From assembly GCA_033064195.1 (NCBI GenBank), contig JARBJD010000530.1:1-36250 (forward strand): a stretch of DNA of 36,250 bases, read 5' to 3'. Of this stretch, positions 20,830 through 31,566 are shown piece by piece. A model generated the notes under the pieces. It did not search any database and was not told the DNA's origin. It was given only the letters and a program-made list of their open reading frames with translations. Source of the DNA: Blattamonas nauphoetae (Eukaryota > Preaxostyla > Oxymonadida). The position numbers and the translations under genes are program-made. Numbering within the stretch: the first letter of the stretch is position 1; each line of letters begins with the position of its first letter.

Positions 20830-22018
20830 CATCTGAACCGACTGTATGCGCTCCTCTCGTCCTCTCATCACGTCCAACGCGACCAAGCTCTTGTCGCAGC
20901 TGCAGAAGATCAAGAAGGATTGCTTGGATTAGGCGTTCTCGTCAATGATCTCGACCTCGAAGGTGTTCATTATTGTTCTGTCATTTTCTTGTTTGTATGC
21001 AGAACTGAGGGATCTTACGCTGGCCGAGGCTTTCCGCCCAACACTCACAACCACCATCGCCAATCAAATCAGAGATTCGCCGCAGATCTGGTACGGCTTC
21101 CGAGCAGGACTCAACGAGAAGTCCATCCACAGTCTGTCCACCACTCTCTCATCAACTACATTCATCTCTTTCTCTTGCACGCTTATCTTGTCATCTTAGT
21201 CTTCACTATCTCTTTATCTTCCGTCCATTTCTCTCCTCCAGTCTGCAAATACAGTCAATCCGACCATGTTAAATGCCGTCTGATTGTTGACGAGAAGACA
21301 CTCGACTGTCTCGTCATCGAAGCCAAAGAATCAGGACACCTCGCCGAGCTGATAGGATAAGGTCTGCCTTCTTCTCTTCTCATTTGTGTCCTAGACTCGT
21401 GTTCGGAATCGCTGTTCCATCTCAACAAGGTGGCACAGTGGAAGAGGAAGAATATCGGAGAGGACGACACACAGACGAAGGCGGCGAGGAAGAGGAAAGA
21501 GGCGAGGTTGTTGTATGTGAATGCGGATCTGATGGAACAAGTGGCGAACGGACATATCTCGAAGTCAATCATCATGAGCGACGAGAGCAACAGTTTGTTC
21601 ATTTCCTTCCTTTCTTCTCCTCTCTCTCCCATCCTTTCTCTTCATCCCCCTCCCCTTTCTATCATTTTCCTCCCCTCTCTTCCTTTTCAGCTGTTTAGGA
21701 CGACGCCGTGCAACGTCAGATCTTCCTCGATCTGAATGCCGCTGTGTCCAACGCTGGCCAGCACACAAAGATCTTCCGAACGTGCTACTCCTTCGACCAG
21801 AACAGACACTCCGCTATGGCTGACCGGAAGGACACCACAGACGAGCCACAAGTGAAGGGGAGAGAGGAGTTAGATGTGGTACAATTCTTGTCTGAGCGAG
21901 TGAAGGAGGCAAAGAAGAAAATGAAGCGCGCAACCTTGGGCGGGAAGAAGCCAATCCCCTCCCACCGACACCAGAAGGACATGATTCAATTGGACAAAAT
22001 AGAGAAGAAAGAAGACTA
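20830..22018 (+). CDS. Hypothetical spliced gene with basic C-terminus
   Basis: Not recognised. Exon text DQALVAAAEDQEGLLGLGVL and VNDLDLE ends at 20962. A 40-bp intron (20963-21002, GTGTTC to ATGCAG) keeps the frame into ELRDLTLAEAFRPTL and DSPQIWYGFRAGLNEKSIHS. After a pyrimidine-rich intron ending near 21240 come DHVKCRLIVDEKTLDCLVIE, then a TAA (21358), then a likely intron ending TCCTAG near 21391. It resumes in matching phase with DSCSESLFHLNKVAQWKRK and a Lys/Arg-rich stretch. The last exon (from about 21705) has QRQIFLDLNAAVSNAGQHTK, FRTCYSFDQN and ends KKED at TAG. A nucleolar or RNA-linked role is only a guess from the basic tail. One in-frame stop means it may be a pseudogene. Confidence 0.4.
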
Positions 22019-22093
22019 GGCAGCCAAGAAGACACTGTAAAACGAAGAGAGAAGACGGAAGAGCGAAAAAGGAATGAGAAGGATGAGAGCTCA

Positions 22094-22642
22094 ATGTTAG
22101 CTGAATCAAACACGGGAGAGGTGAATGACGATCAATCCCATTTCATCGCTTGTTCGATCCATTCTCTAAACATCTCAAATTTTCTTTCAATTCCTGTTTT
22201 ATGTTATTATTATCAAAAACAACTCATAGAATTTATAATTAAAGGAGAAATGGACATAATTCGTTCTGATCAGCCCTTTGTACATAAAAAGGCACCTTCT
22301 CCTCAGATCTTTGACCTCTATATCTCGAAACAGCCCAGCCCTGTCCTTAGAATGTCCTCACCTGTCATTTCCTCAAAGATCGTGAATTATTGACATGGCG
22401 TGCTTTATTGACACTACTATAATAGTGCCCTCAGAAACCCGCGCAAAATACATAAACCCGCGCAAAATCCGTTTAATCAAAAATCATGATGAATTAATTC
22501 CGATGCTCTCGAATTTCACTCCTTTTTACTCACAAACACTTCTTTACCAAGTGATTTCAAATGAACGTTTTATTTCTGGTTTGATCTCAATTGAATTCTT
22601 CAAAAATGTGTGATTTGTGTTGAAATGGTCTTTGAAATGAAA
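22094..22642. other. AT-rich spacer between convergent genes
   Basis: Lies between the plus-strand gene ending at 22018 and the minus-strand gene ending near 22643. Two short plus frames (22094-22393 and 22395-22613) have no domain and the composition of spacer. It holds the AAACCCGCGCAAAAT motif pair listed separately. Confidence 0.4.
22436..22470 (+). repeat. Two tandem copies of an AAACCCGCGCAAAAT motif
   Basis: AAACCCGCGCAAAAT is followed at once by ATAAACCCGCGCAAAATCC (22452-22470). The second form recurs exactly, inverted, at 29616-29634. The TTTTGCGCGGG core is somewhat like an E2F-type site, but no function is shown. Confidence 0.6.
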
Positions 22643-25440
22643 CTACAATGGTCGAAAGAAATATTCAATGGATGGTTTTCTGATCGAGGTGTTTCCTGAT
22701 GATCTATCGTACCTCCATGTTCCGCACAAGATCGACGTTCTTTTCCACCCCTGCTTCACGTTCAGTCGTCCTCCCTGTCCCACTCCCGTTCTGTCTGCTG
22801 CGTCTGCCGCAGGGTCGATGTCTTTCAATGCTTCTATCCCGTTCGCCACTGTCGTCAAGAGGGATTTGGTGGGAACAATAAAGGCGAAGAAGGCGACACA
22901 AGCGAGGAAGAATGCGACGATGAACGAGATGATGAGGAGAATTTGGAATACGCTGATTGTCTTTGTCATCTCGCTGATAACAGCTTCGAGGAACATTTTG
23001 AATCCGCCACGCAGATCGTACACGAGGAGAGAACCCATGATCTGAGAGGAGAGGACACAACGTGAGAGAAAGGGGGATCAGAAGGAGGAGAGTGGAGAGC
23101 ACACCTGGACGTTCTCGTTGCTGAGTGGCATCCCGCTGTAGGGATTCGGTGCTGTAGCAATCATGCGGGCTGCCTCAATGTGCTACAGGATGAGTGCCTG
23201 CAGTCCGCTGAAGTTTCCTGTTAGTCAATAAATCCGATTTTCCACTGCACAATCGGCAGCATCGAGGGGCATGCATTCAGTTGACTGGGAGAGTGATGAA
23301 AATAGCGAGTGATGAGAGAGAAATGAGATCGATGGAAGAAAGCGGACAGAACGAAGTGAAGATCGCATGGAGGAGTCAAACCTCGAACATCAGTGCGTTG
23401 GCCGAGCTGCCCTTCTTCATCGTTGGTTCCACGGACAATCCGTCGAAGATTTGGTCGCCAGTCGGGATGACGTTTTGGGAGGAGGAACCCTGATTGGCGA
23501 GGATGTCGATAGCGTTGTAGTATGTGATCTGAATACGAGTGAAAAGAGAGACGGGGGGATGGGTGTAGGAAATGGGTTGCTTGAAGCGGAAGAGAGGATA
23601 CCTCACTCGCGAGTAGTGCTTGGATCAGGCCCATGTCGGATGAGAGGTGTCTGCTGTCGATCCATGGTCCTTCTGCGGATGGGACGATACTCCACCTGGA
23701 GAGAAGAAAGAGAAGGAGAATGATGAAAAGACATGAGAAGAGAAGATGAGATGAAGAGATGAGGAGGAAAGGCAAATGAGTTGAGAATGTGAGCACACCG
23801 CCAACGATTAGGATAATTCCGATCACAACGCGGACGTAGAAAGAGTTTGGGATGAAGTTTGACATTTTGTTGATTTTGTTGAGCAGATCAATCTGTTGCG
23901 GCGCCAGACCGTTTCTGTCCTTCTTCTTTTTCTTTTTTTTCTCTTCCTCCTCTGCCTTCTTCTTCTCCTCGGCCTCTCTCTTCGCTTTCTGCGATTTTGT
24001 CTCTTCCTTCTCGCCGTCTTTCAGCTCGTTCTTCTTCTTATCCTCGTCTTCTTCGTTCTCCTCTTCGTCCTGATTCTTCTTTCCTATCATTTTCTCATCG
24101 TCGTTCACCTGCCCTCGTTCAGAGTTTAGCTCCAGCTCCTCTTCGCTGAATCCAGCTCCCCGTCGTTGTTCCAAAGGAGTAGCGATTTGGAAGAAAACTT
24201 CCCTTCGCTCTCGCTTGAGTTTGTTGATGGTCTGTACAAACTGCACAATCAGGACGATGAGAGGGAGTACAATCGAGGTTACTCCAACCGCGATGTCGAT
24301 GTACTGTACGACCAACGACTGTTGTTCGGAGTTGCCACTGGTCCGTTCATGATCACAAAGTAGAGCTGGGCAGGGAGGCCAGGCCATTCCACGGTGTTTC
24401 AGAATCCTTCGTTGATGATGAGAGCAGCTACGTTGACGATGTTGTTGACCAGGTCGATCAGGTTCATGTTCACGATTTGTGTCTCTGTCATTCACATCGC
24501 TGAGGTGCATCCGACTTTGACCTCATTGTACGACGGCATGATGATGGGGATGCCTCCGAATTCCATCGTTGAAAATTCATTCGTTGCCGAAGCTTCCTGG
24601 TACACATCGTCCAGTCCCTCGCCGAGCGTGGTTGCTCTCCTCTCGAACACTCTGGTGATGAGACTGGTGCTGGGCATGAAGGTCACGTTCATGGATTCCA
24701 GCTGAGTGTCTGTGTATTGTGAGCGGAGCATGAAGAAGTTGGAGTAGAGAACCATATCGAGGATGGATGAGAGCATGTTTGCGAAGTGGCTGACCTGGTT
24801 GGTGTTGACACTGGACGTTGTGGACGTCATCAGCACAACCACACACATCGCCACCATGGCCCCGACAATCACAATCCCCGACATGATCACGATGGGGATG
24901 AACAGAGGCAGGAGCGCTTTCTTGCCCTCGTCTTCTTCTTTTCTGTTGCCCACTCGACTGTCCAGCAATAGTCGACAGCTTGCTTCCTCCATTCACTCTG
25001 CTCATCGTCTCGGTCACTGTCGTGTCCTCTTCGATGATGTTTGCTTCTGTGAACATCAGCATGGCTGTGTCATCGTCTTTGTAGATGTCCCTCAGCAGTG
25101 CTCCGCATCCTCTGATCACCTGGGCACTTTTTGGGTACTGGCGAAGGAGCAGCTGGAAAACATCTCGCGAGTCACGCTCGAATCAGATTGCCTTGTCCAA
25201 GAGGAGCAGATACGCTTGTTGGAGGTAGGCGCGGGACATGTCGTGTGCTTTTGTAGCTTTCGCAAAGTTCAGTTTGAATGACACACCCTGTGAGTTCTGT
25301 CCGCCCTGTGAACTTGTCTTTCGCCCATCTTCATCTGGCAGTTTGTGTGGGAAAGATAGAAGAAAGCTGATCGGCAAGAGAAACGCACTCTCTGTTCTTC
25401 CTGTATTCTTTCTCGGTCAAGAACTTGATTGCTTCTTGTA

Positions 25441-25655
25441 CAGCTCGACTAGTTCTGAATTGTATTTTAATTATTCAGAAATGAACATGATTGTTCAGAA
25501 ATGAATTTTAATTTTTCAGAAATGAACATGATTGTTCAGAAATGAATTTTAATTTTTCAGAAATGAACATGAATTATTCGTAAATGAACAGTGATTTTTC
25601 TGAAATGAACAATGATTATTCGGAAATGAACAGTGATTGTTCAGAAATGAACGGC
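25441..25655 (+). repeat. Left terminal inverted region with about nine 20-bp subrepeats
   Basis: After CAGCTCGACTAGTTCTGAA come about nine copies, roughly 20-21 bp apart, of TTCAGAAATGAACATGATTG and variants (TTCAGAAATGAATTTTAATT). Such iterons are likely transposase-binding sites. Confidence 0.8.
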
Positions 25656-25750
25656 TCTTTTTCGGATTTATTTTTGAGACCACTCGTTTTAGAAAAGACT
25701 GACAGAACGAAGGGAAACACTCTTGTGTGGTGAATTATTGATGAAGCAGT

Positions 25751-27372
25751 TTATTCTTCAGGTTCTTCCACTCGTGGTCCGTGGTCTGGTGGCATGATTG
25801 CTTGCGGACTTGGAGCATGTGGGCCGTTCGAATCGCGGTTGAACTGTTCTTGTGTTCGATTGAGAGCCAAATCACCTCGGCGAGCGACAATTGGATGAAG
25901 TCTGAGAGACACAAATCTGATGGCCGCGGATATCTTCCGATGAGGAATTGCACTGAGAGATTCCGAAAGATGAATCCGCAGTTGATCCTCTGTTCTGACA
26001 TGAGAAGGAATCGAACTCCCACCTTTCCACATGCCAAAGACGTACTCGATCGGATTCAACTCACATGAATTTGGTGGAGTGAACAGAGTTGTGTAATTTT
26101 TCGATCTGATGAGCTCTTTCACCTCATCCGTCTTGTGCAAGCCAACATTGTCCATAATCAGTGTGCAGCTTTCATTCGTTCTTCTTTGAAGGGACTCAAA
26201 AGTGAGAGGAGGAAATGTTGGAATTCAAGAGCAGACACAGTTCCTTGAACCCACGTCACATGAACAACACCCCACGCTTCAGAGATCGCTGTGATTGCAG
26301 TGAGATTTTCCGTTTGCAATCGACGAACTCGTTGAAGGCAACGCTGACCGATTGGAGCACGACCTTGATTTTGGAAGCAGGTCTTGTTGAAGGAAGTTTC
26401 GTCGATGTAGACAGCAAATCCACCTTGAGAGAATGTTGTTGCGTATCGCTGAAGATAGTCGAGTCTCGCGTCCTTTGTTTCCTCCGAATTGCGTTCGTGT
26501 TGGAGCAGTTCGACTTTCTTCACAGTGAACTTTGTACACCCGTGTTCCACCATTTTTGGTGAAGTTAGGTGAGCATTGATTGTCGACACTGCAACCGATG
26601 TTCCATGATTCTCCTCGACGAGAGTTTTGAGTTCTTCTCCCTTCAAGAGTGGGTTTTGAAGAATTGCATCATTCATTGATCGTGAAATTTCTGGAGTGAT
26701 TTTTCGATAGACTGCTCCCCCACGAGGCTTGGGAGCAGGTTTTCCAGATGCGATGTTGTTGATTGTTCCTTTCGAGATGTTCCACTTTTCGACAATCAAA
26801 TCGTACTTCTTCCCTTCCTTCACTTCATCGAGGACCAATTCGCGTTCACGAGGCGTGAGAATGGTGTATGATCGTCGGGGCTTTGGGGCAGGACGAGAAG
26901 TTGGACGACCACGTTTCATCTTCTGAGGAGCTGGTAGTTCAACAAACTCATGAGGATCTTGTGGAAGAAGAGGTTCAGGTGGGCTTGCACTATCAACTGC
27001 TTCAATTCTTTCTGGCAAGAGTCTTCGAAGTTCATCTTTCGATCGTTTGAGACTTGTTCGAATAAAATCCTGACTGAATCCGCCTGTGAGAAGCCCATCC
27101 TGCTGACTTTCCATCCCAGATTCACAATCAACAACTTCATCACCAAAGAACCATCCATCCGATTCGTTGAGAGATTGGTATTGTATTTGTCTTTCGGTGA
27201 TCGATGAGTTTTGAGACTCGTCAGTCTCAGATTCATCATCGATGAGAGAAAAGGAGCGTTCCATGAAATTTCGCGATGATTTTCCAGAAAAATCTTCTCC
27301 GTTTATCATCTGATGTCGCAATTGGAAATGGCTACGCGTAATTTTTTTTAGACAATTTAAGGGTCCGATCAA
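25751..27372 (-). CDS. Tc1/mariner-type DD34E transposase with one frameshift
   Basis: Catalyses cut-and-paste movement of the surrounding element. The first open part (27372-26158, 404 codons) has an acidic Ser-rich N-terminus of about 150 residues, an AT-hook-like KMKRGRPTSRPAPKPRR, then helix-turn-helix text (LTPRERELVLDEVKEGKKYD, WNISKGTINNIASG). The first catalytic Asp lies in FAVYIDETSFNKTCF. The second part (26155-25751) starts MDNVGLHKTDEVKELI and contains NSCELNPIEYVFGMWK. Between the Asp of MDN and the Glu of NPIE lie 34 residues, so DD34E. The frame slips by one base between QHF and LQRRTNESCTLIMDN, near 26190-26225. The element copy is therefore probably not autonomous unless that slip is an assembly error. 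An internal start at MERSFSLIDDESE is also possible. Confidence 0.85.
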
Positions 27373-27454
27373 CCTTTTTCATTTTTCAGAAGCCTGAATA
27401 TAGCTTCTAAATTGCATCTGGACAACTCATTTTGATCCTTCATTTATGAAAAAT

Positions 27455-27649
27455 TAGTATTCATTTCAGAAAAATCACTGTTCATTTGGGAAGAATCACT
27501 GTTCATTTCTGAACAATCTCTGTTCATTTCTGAACAATTATGTTCATTTCTGAAAAATTAAAGTACATTTCTGAACAATTATGTTCATTTCTGAATAATT
27601 AAAATCTATTTCTGAAAAATTAAAATGCATTTCAGAACTAGTCGAGCTG
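27455..27649 (-). repeat. Right terminal inverted region with matching subrepeats
   Basis: The inverted counterpart of the left end. Read on the minus strand it opens CAGCTCGACTAGTTCTGAA and then carries TTCAGAAATGAACATAATTG-type units, ending in diverged copies near 27460. Unit order differs slightly from the left arm. Confidence 0.8.
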
Positions 27650-28056
27650 TACCTGCCTTGCGTTGGTGTATTTCGGCTCTTTTCGATTCACTTGCTCGCT
27701 TAGGAACTTCGACTGGACAGACTTTCCTGCCATCGGACTCGCCCCTGGTGTGGGAAAGGACAGTCCAGAACTTGAGCAAGATTGTCGGAATTTTGTTTGG
27801 ACGGAAAGACAGAGTCGTCTGGCTGAGAATACTTGCAGTTGGAGGGTTTGGGATTGAGAAGACTTAGCTTTGTATCACGAAGCAGATAATCAGTTTGTCT
27901 GTCAGTCCTCGATCACCGATTGTCCAGAGTTGTGAGTAGAAATGGGCGGGGGTGCGGTGAAGTTTGATGGTGAGTTCACTGTCAGATGCAGTTGGACACC
28001 GAGTGAGAAGAGGATCGTGAGTGATGAGAGTGTTGACAGGTAGTACTCAGACAAAA

Positions 28057-29370
28057 TCATCGTATTTCACGACAACGTCCATCATTGGTTCCTGCTGAGA
28101 GGAAAGTGGCTGATCTTGTTGCTTCTTCTTTTGATGACCGAGATCCGTCTTCGAATGTGAGGAAAGAATTATTTGAAGTCAGCTTCGATGAGGACACGTC
28201 AATTGTCAGCTCTTGGAATGTCAGTGTGCTTGGGTCGTCCGAGTCGCTGCTCAGTACACGTCTCTTCGATGTCATCTCCACAACTCCTCGCTTGTTGTGT
28301 CCACTGATCGTCACACAATTCACAAATCCCGTGTATTTCACTGTGATTGCTATGTTTTCGTCGAGCTGAGCTGAAATCGTTGATCCTCATTTATGTTGTG
28401 AGGTGAGAGGGTGATGCGCTCAATTGTTGTCCGGGTGATCTCAATTGGTGCTTCGTTTTTGGTCAGAGGTTCATCCACTGTGTATTTTATTGGTTATGTC
28501 TGCGTTGTGATTGGAGTGAAGTGAAGAGCGTGTGTTGTGAGTGTTTCTGATTCGATTTTGATCGTGCATGTTGCTGTCCTGATTGTGCGCATTTTTTAAA
28601 GACGACGGTGTCCATTTCATTCGCTTGGTTGATGTGATACTGCTGGTCAGACCGACATTTGAATGGAAGAGGACAGTTGCGTGCTCTATCAAGAACTGCA
28701 CAAAGTAATTTCGAGTTTCCGCACAGCTCATGTTCAAACTTTCCCCCGAGGCATATGTAGGCCCTCCAGCGTTATGGTTGGCAAGGAAGACAAGCGACGA
28801 CGAGTGCTGCTGTTTGTCCCCTATCAAGGAAAGTTCATGTCCTTTCGGTTCGAAAATGTTGGTTTCTGTGTTCTTCGGCGTGGTGAAGTAATCGGCGATG
28901 GGCTTATACTTGACCCTGAGCTCCAATTCGGTTCGATGTCTTCTTCTCCGAACTCCACATTCTCCAGTCTGATTGCCTCATCATTGTGACTGACGAGGGA
29001 AAAAGAGAGTCCTCCTCCAATTTACGCCGCTGAGCACGCTCAACTGTAGCTGCCTTCAAACGAGATTGTTTTGCTAATCACATACGCCCACACTCCTCCT
29101 CCATTTCCCCCCTCTGCAATGCATATGTCAAACGTGTTTTTTGTAAGTATTCCACCAATGTTTGTATTCGTGATGGTTAGAGTCCCTTGAGCGATGTTGT
29201 CGAAGATGATTGCGGATTCTGTTGATGAGCTCGAACATTGATCGATTGTACATCCCTTGATCTCACGACTAGCCAAGTCAATCCTCCATGCGGCACCAAT
29301 TCCTTGTAACCAACAGAGCCGGAATGTGCAATTCTCAATTCTCGCACTGTGTTTTGTTTATCAATCTTGG
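28057..29370 (-). pseudogene. Fragment of a beta-helix (pectin-lyase-like) surface protein gene
   Basis: At 29276-29040 the minus strand reads IKGCTIDQCSSSSTESAII, LTITNTNIGGILTKNTFD and CIAEGGNGGGVWAYV. The short 'xGCTIxxC' and 'ITNTxI' rungs and GNGGGVW turn are typical of a right-handed parallel beta-helix ectodomain, a family I remember as hugely multiplied in oxymonads. Lower down, 28926-28471 is open but less clear. From 28341 to 28057 comes VNCVTISGHNKRGVVEM, RRVLSSDSDDPSTLTFQELT and IDVSSSKLTSNNSFLTFEDG, again rung-like. Frames change and no membrane anchor follows, so this is a partial or decayed copy that abuts the 5' part of the TmcB-like gene. Confidence 0.45.
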
Positions 29371-30690
29371 ATTGTGATTGACTGCTAGAATGGCGAGTTA
29401 TACATGTTCATGCGTCGTCTGGTGTGAGTGAAAGTTGGGAGGAAGAGGTGATATACGCGATGGAGGGCAGTTTCTCATCCCTCAAGTGTTTGACACAAAT
29501 TTGACCCACTTTTTGATTTCGATCTAGCTCCATTTTTATAAGTTTTGAGTAACTAGGTCTAAAAAGTGGAAATATGAAATGGAAGCAATTATTACACAAT
29601 GACAATCACAGTTTTGGATTTTGCGCGGGTTTATGGATAATAGACATGGGACATAATTCTTTTTCGGGACATAATTCCGTCTTTGAGCGATCTATAGACA
29701 ATTAAGGTCTAATATTTGTGAAAATGAATCGTGAACTAATCTGTTTACACTACCAAAGTCAACGGAAAGGTAAAATGGTCTTGAAGTGGAGAAGGGAGGA
29801 TCAACATCTGATCATCCCACAATCAATGTGATTAGGTCTCCGTCTACCGAAAAAAGTCATATCTCAATCCTTCTCGCCTTCCACGTCTCAGATGACATGA
29901 CGAAAACTTCATACCAAGAGTCCAAAAATATTGATAAACTCGATAATGGATGTGATCAAACACCCTAAATACCCTCTTGCCCGCTCAAAAATCCCCGATC
30001 AAGGATCCTGACTTCGAGATTTGCCAACTCGCGGACAATGACCTGATGTTCGCTGAAATGCTATTCGGGTGTGTTTTCCTTCATACACAACTCAATTGAT
30101 CAATTTTTTCAACAACAATTGTTTCATCACTTTTCTTGCCAATATCTCCCTGTTTCCTTCATCACTCAATTTCCTTCTTGTTTTTTCACATTTTTCAGTG
30201 TTTATCCATCCAACTTTGTTGATTCAACAAATTAGACGAACAGGTTGGTCACTCCACCAATCCAAAAGGATCCAGCCTCTTTTCCGTGTTTTGCACGTTT
30301 GCTCTCTTTCTCATTCCTTCTTTTTCATCCTCTTCACAAATTTAGGCAAGCACAGGGATACCATGTCGTCATACTTTGATCGTGGATGCAGAAAGAGATC
30401 TCTCCAATTGAAGGACGGATCACGTTCATCTCAACTTCATACATTTCACACGTGTTTTCATTCGGTTTTTATTGATCTTTTTTTCGTTACCATATGGAAA
30501 TAGTTAATGTGAGAATCGAGATCAGCCCATAACAAATGAGAAAAGCAATGAGATTCCCAAAAATCTCCATTTGAGTTCACACTCCTTTAGAAGGTGTAAC
30601 AAGCTTCCTTCAATCTCTCCTTTACTCTACAACTGTCCTTGTTGCGTATTTATGATGAAATGTGAATTATGTCTCCAAATTCAATTGAGT
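29371..30690. other. Spacer with weak plus-strand exon-like pieces
   Basis: Plus-strand text at 29996-30069 reads DFEICQLADNDLMFAEMLF and meets a GTGTGT donor-like site. Acceptor-like sites lie near 30199 and 30349, before TMSSYFDRGCRKRSLQLKDG (about 30360-30420). The pyrimidine-rich pieces between look intronic. No family recognised. Confidence 0.25.
29616..29634 (-). repeat. Inverted copy of the 19-bp ATAAACCCGCGCAAAATCC motif
   Basis: The plus strand reads GGATTTTGCGCGGGTTTAT, the exact reverse complement of 22452-22470. It sits in a spacer about 7.1 kb away. Confidence 0.7.
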
Positions 30691-30697
30691 CCCACAT

Positions 30698-31550
30698 CTA
30701 TAAAAGCGGGTTTTTGAGGGCACTATAAGGGTATGCCACAAAACCCCTGAAATCCACATAAATCAAACGTCCACGAAAAAGTGAAAGATCAAGTGAAGGG
30801 ATATCCATCCTTGCAGTGATAGCCTGTGCAAACACCTGTGGGAGGAGATGAAGGTTAATCTTTATGAGTTGATCAACGGGAAAAAAGTGTTTAATGGGCA
30901 ACTGTTGAAACTCGTTTAAGCTCATTACTCATTTCTTTTTCTCGTTATCACGATTTCATAAGAAATAATACGATAAAACGAAGGAAAACGACGAATTGGC
31001 GATATAAAAAGCTGATCTCTCCTGATCATTACAATCTCTCAACTCCGCCATGTATGGTTTGAGATGACGAGCAAGGATGGTTAAGGCCGTTTTCGCAACC
31101 TCGAGGAAATTGATCGCTCTGATTTCGGTTGCGAAGAATGAACAAAACGAGGAATCAATGCTTGTGGTTTCACGAACGTCGAGCTGGCTGAGACAATCTT
31201 TCTTCAACTGTATATTTGAAAAAAGAATCTGAGAATAAAAGATACAATGAATAGAGGATAGGACAGACCTCGAGAGGATGCTATCTTGATATCGATCAGG
31301 GTACATCATGATCTGAGAGAAAACAACAATACAATGAACTGACTGAGATAAAAATGATATTGAACACAATGGAAAAAAAGTTCAAAATGAATCACTCATA
31401 CCATTTTGTTGTTTGATCTGTAGTTGTCTCTGGCTATCGAGTTAAGTTCATTCGTGAGAGTTAAAGAGGAGGGATGCGAGATAAAGCTGAAATCGAGAGA
31501 GATGAATGCATGAGGAAGCGACAAAGAACATACCGAGAGACAGGTGAGGT
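30698..31550 (-). CDS. Unrecognised minus-strand coding-like segment
   Basis: Open minus-strand stretches at 31369-30956 (LDVRETTSIDSSFCSFFATE, then AINFLEVAKTALTILARHLK) and 30925-30698 (NEFQQLPIKHFFPVDQLIKI). Both are helical and Leu/Ile-rich, and may be exons of one gene separated by AT-rich introns. No family or start was identified. Confidence 0.25.
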
Positions 31551-31566
31551 CTGAACCTTGTGAGAT

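Larger units (their letters stand above)
25441..27649 (-). mobile_element. Tc1/mariner (IS630-like) DNA transposon, 2209 bp
   Basis: The ends are inverted copies beginning CAGCTCGACTAGTTCTGAA, and a TA dinucleotide flanks each end (25439-25440 and 27650-27651), the hallmark TA target duplication of this superfamily. The long terminal inverted regions contain tandem short repeats. One transposase gene lies inside on the minus strand, in the same orientation as the host gene it interrupts. Removing the element and one TA leaves the host frame open across the join, so the insertion is exact and probably young. The termini agree closely; the transposase has one frame slip. Confidence 0.9.
22643..27867 (-). 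pseudogene. TmcB/TmcC-like multi-span membrane protein gene, split by a transposon
   Basis: Host gene read from 27867 down, interrupted at 27651-25439 by a DNA transposon. Before it comes FLSEQVNRKEPKYTNARQ and directly after it VQEAIKFLTEKEYRKNREC. A block like the TmcB/TmcC TPR region follows (LLLRQYPKSAQVIRGCGALL, FTEANIIEED, about 25150-25040). Membrane spans are seen near 24900 (LFIPIVIMSGIVIVGAMVAM), 24270, 23830 and 22930 (FQILLIISFIVAFFLACVAF). The loop at about 24090-23920 is an unusual Glu/Lys-rich run. Introns with GT-AG ends: 23696-23798, 23529-23601, 23285-23381 and 23042-23104. In-frame stops occur at about 25183, 24492, 24409, 23225 and 23183, plus several one-base frame slips. 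No cyclase domain, seen in some relatives, is visible before the end. Family call from memory. Confidence 0.5.

Noticed and set aside
23852-24129. Plus-strand Phe/Leu/Ser-rich hydrophobic open frames
   Set aside because: Antisense of the Glu/Lys-rich loop of the minus-strand TmcB-like gene.
25980-26020. tRNA T-loop-like GAGTTCGATTCC on the minus strand
   Set aside because: It lies inside the transposase reading frame, and no acceptor stem, anticodon arm or D-loop flanks it.
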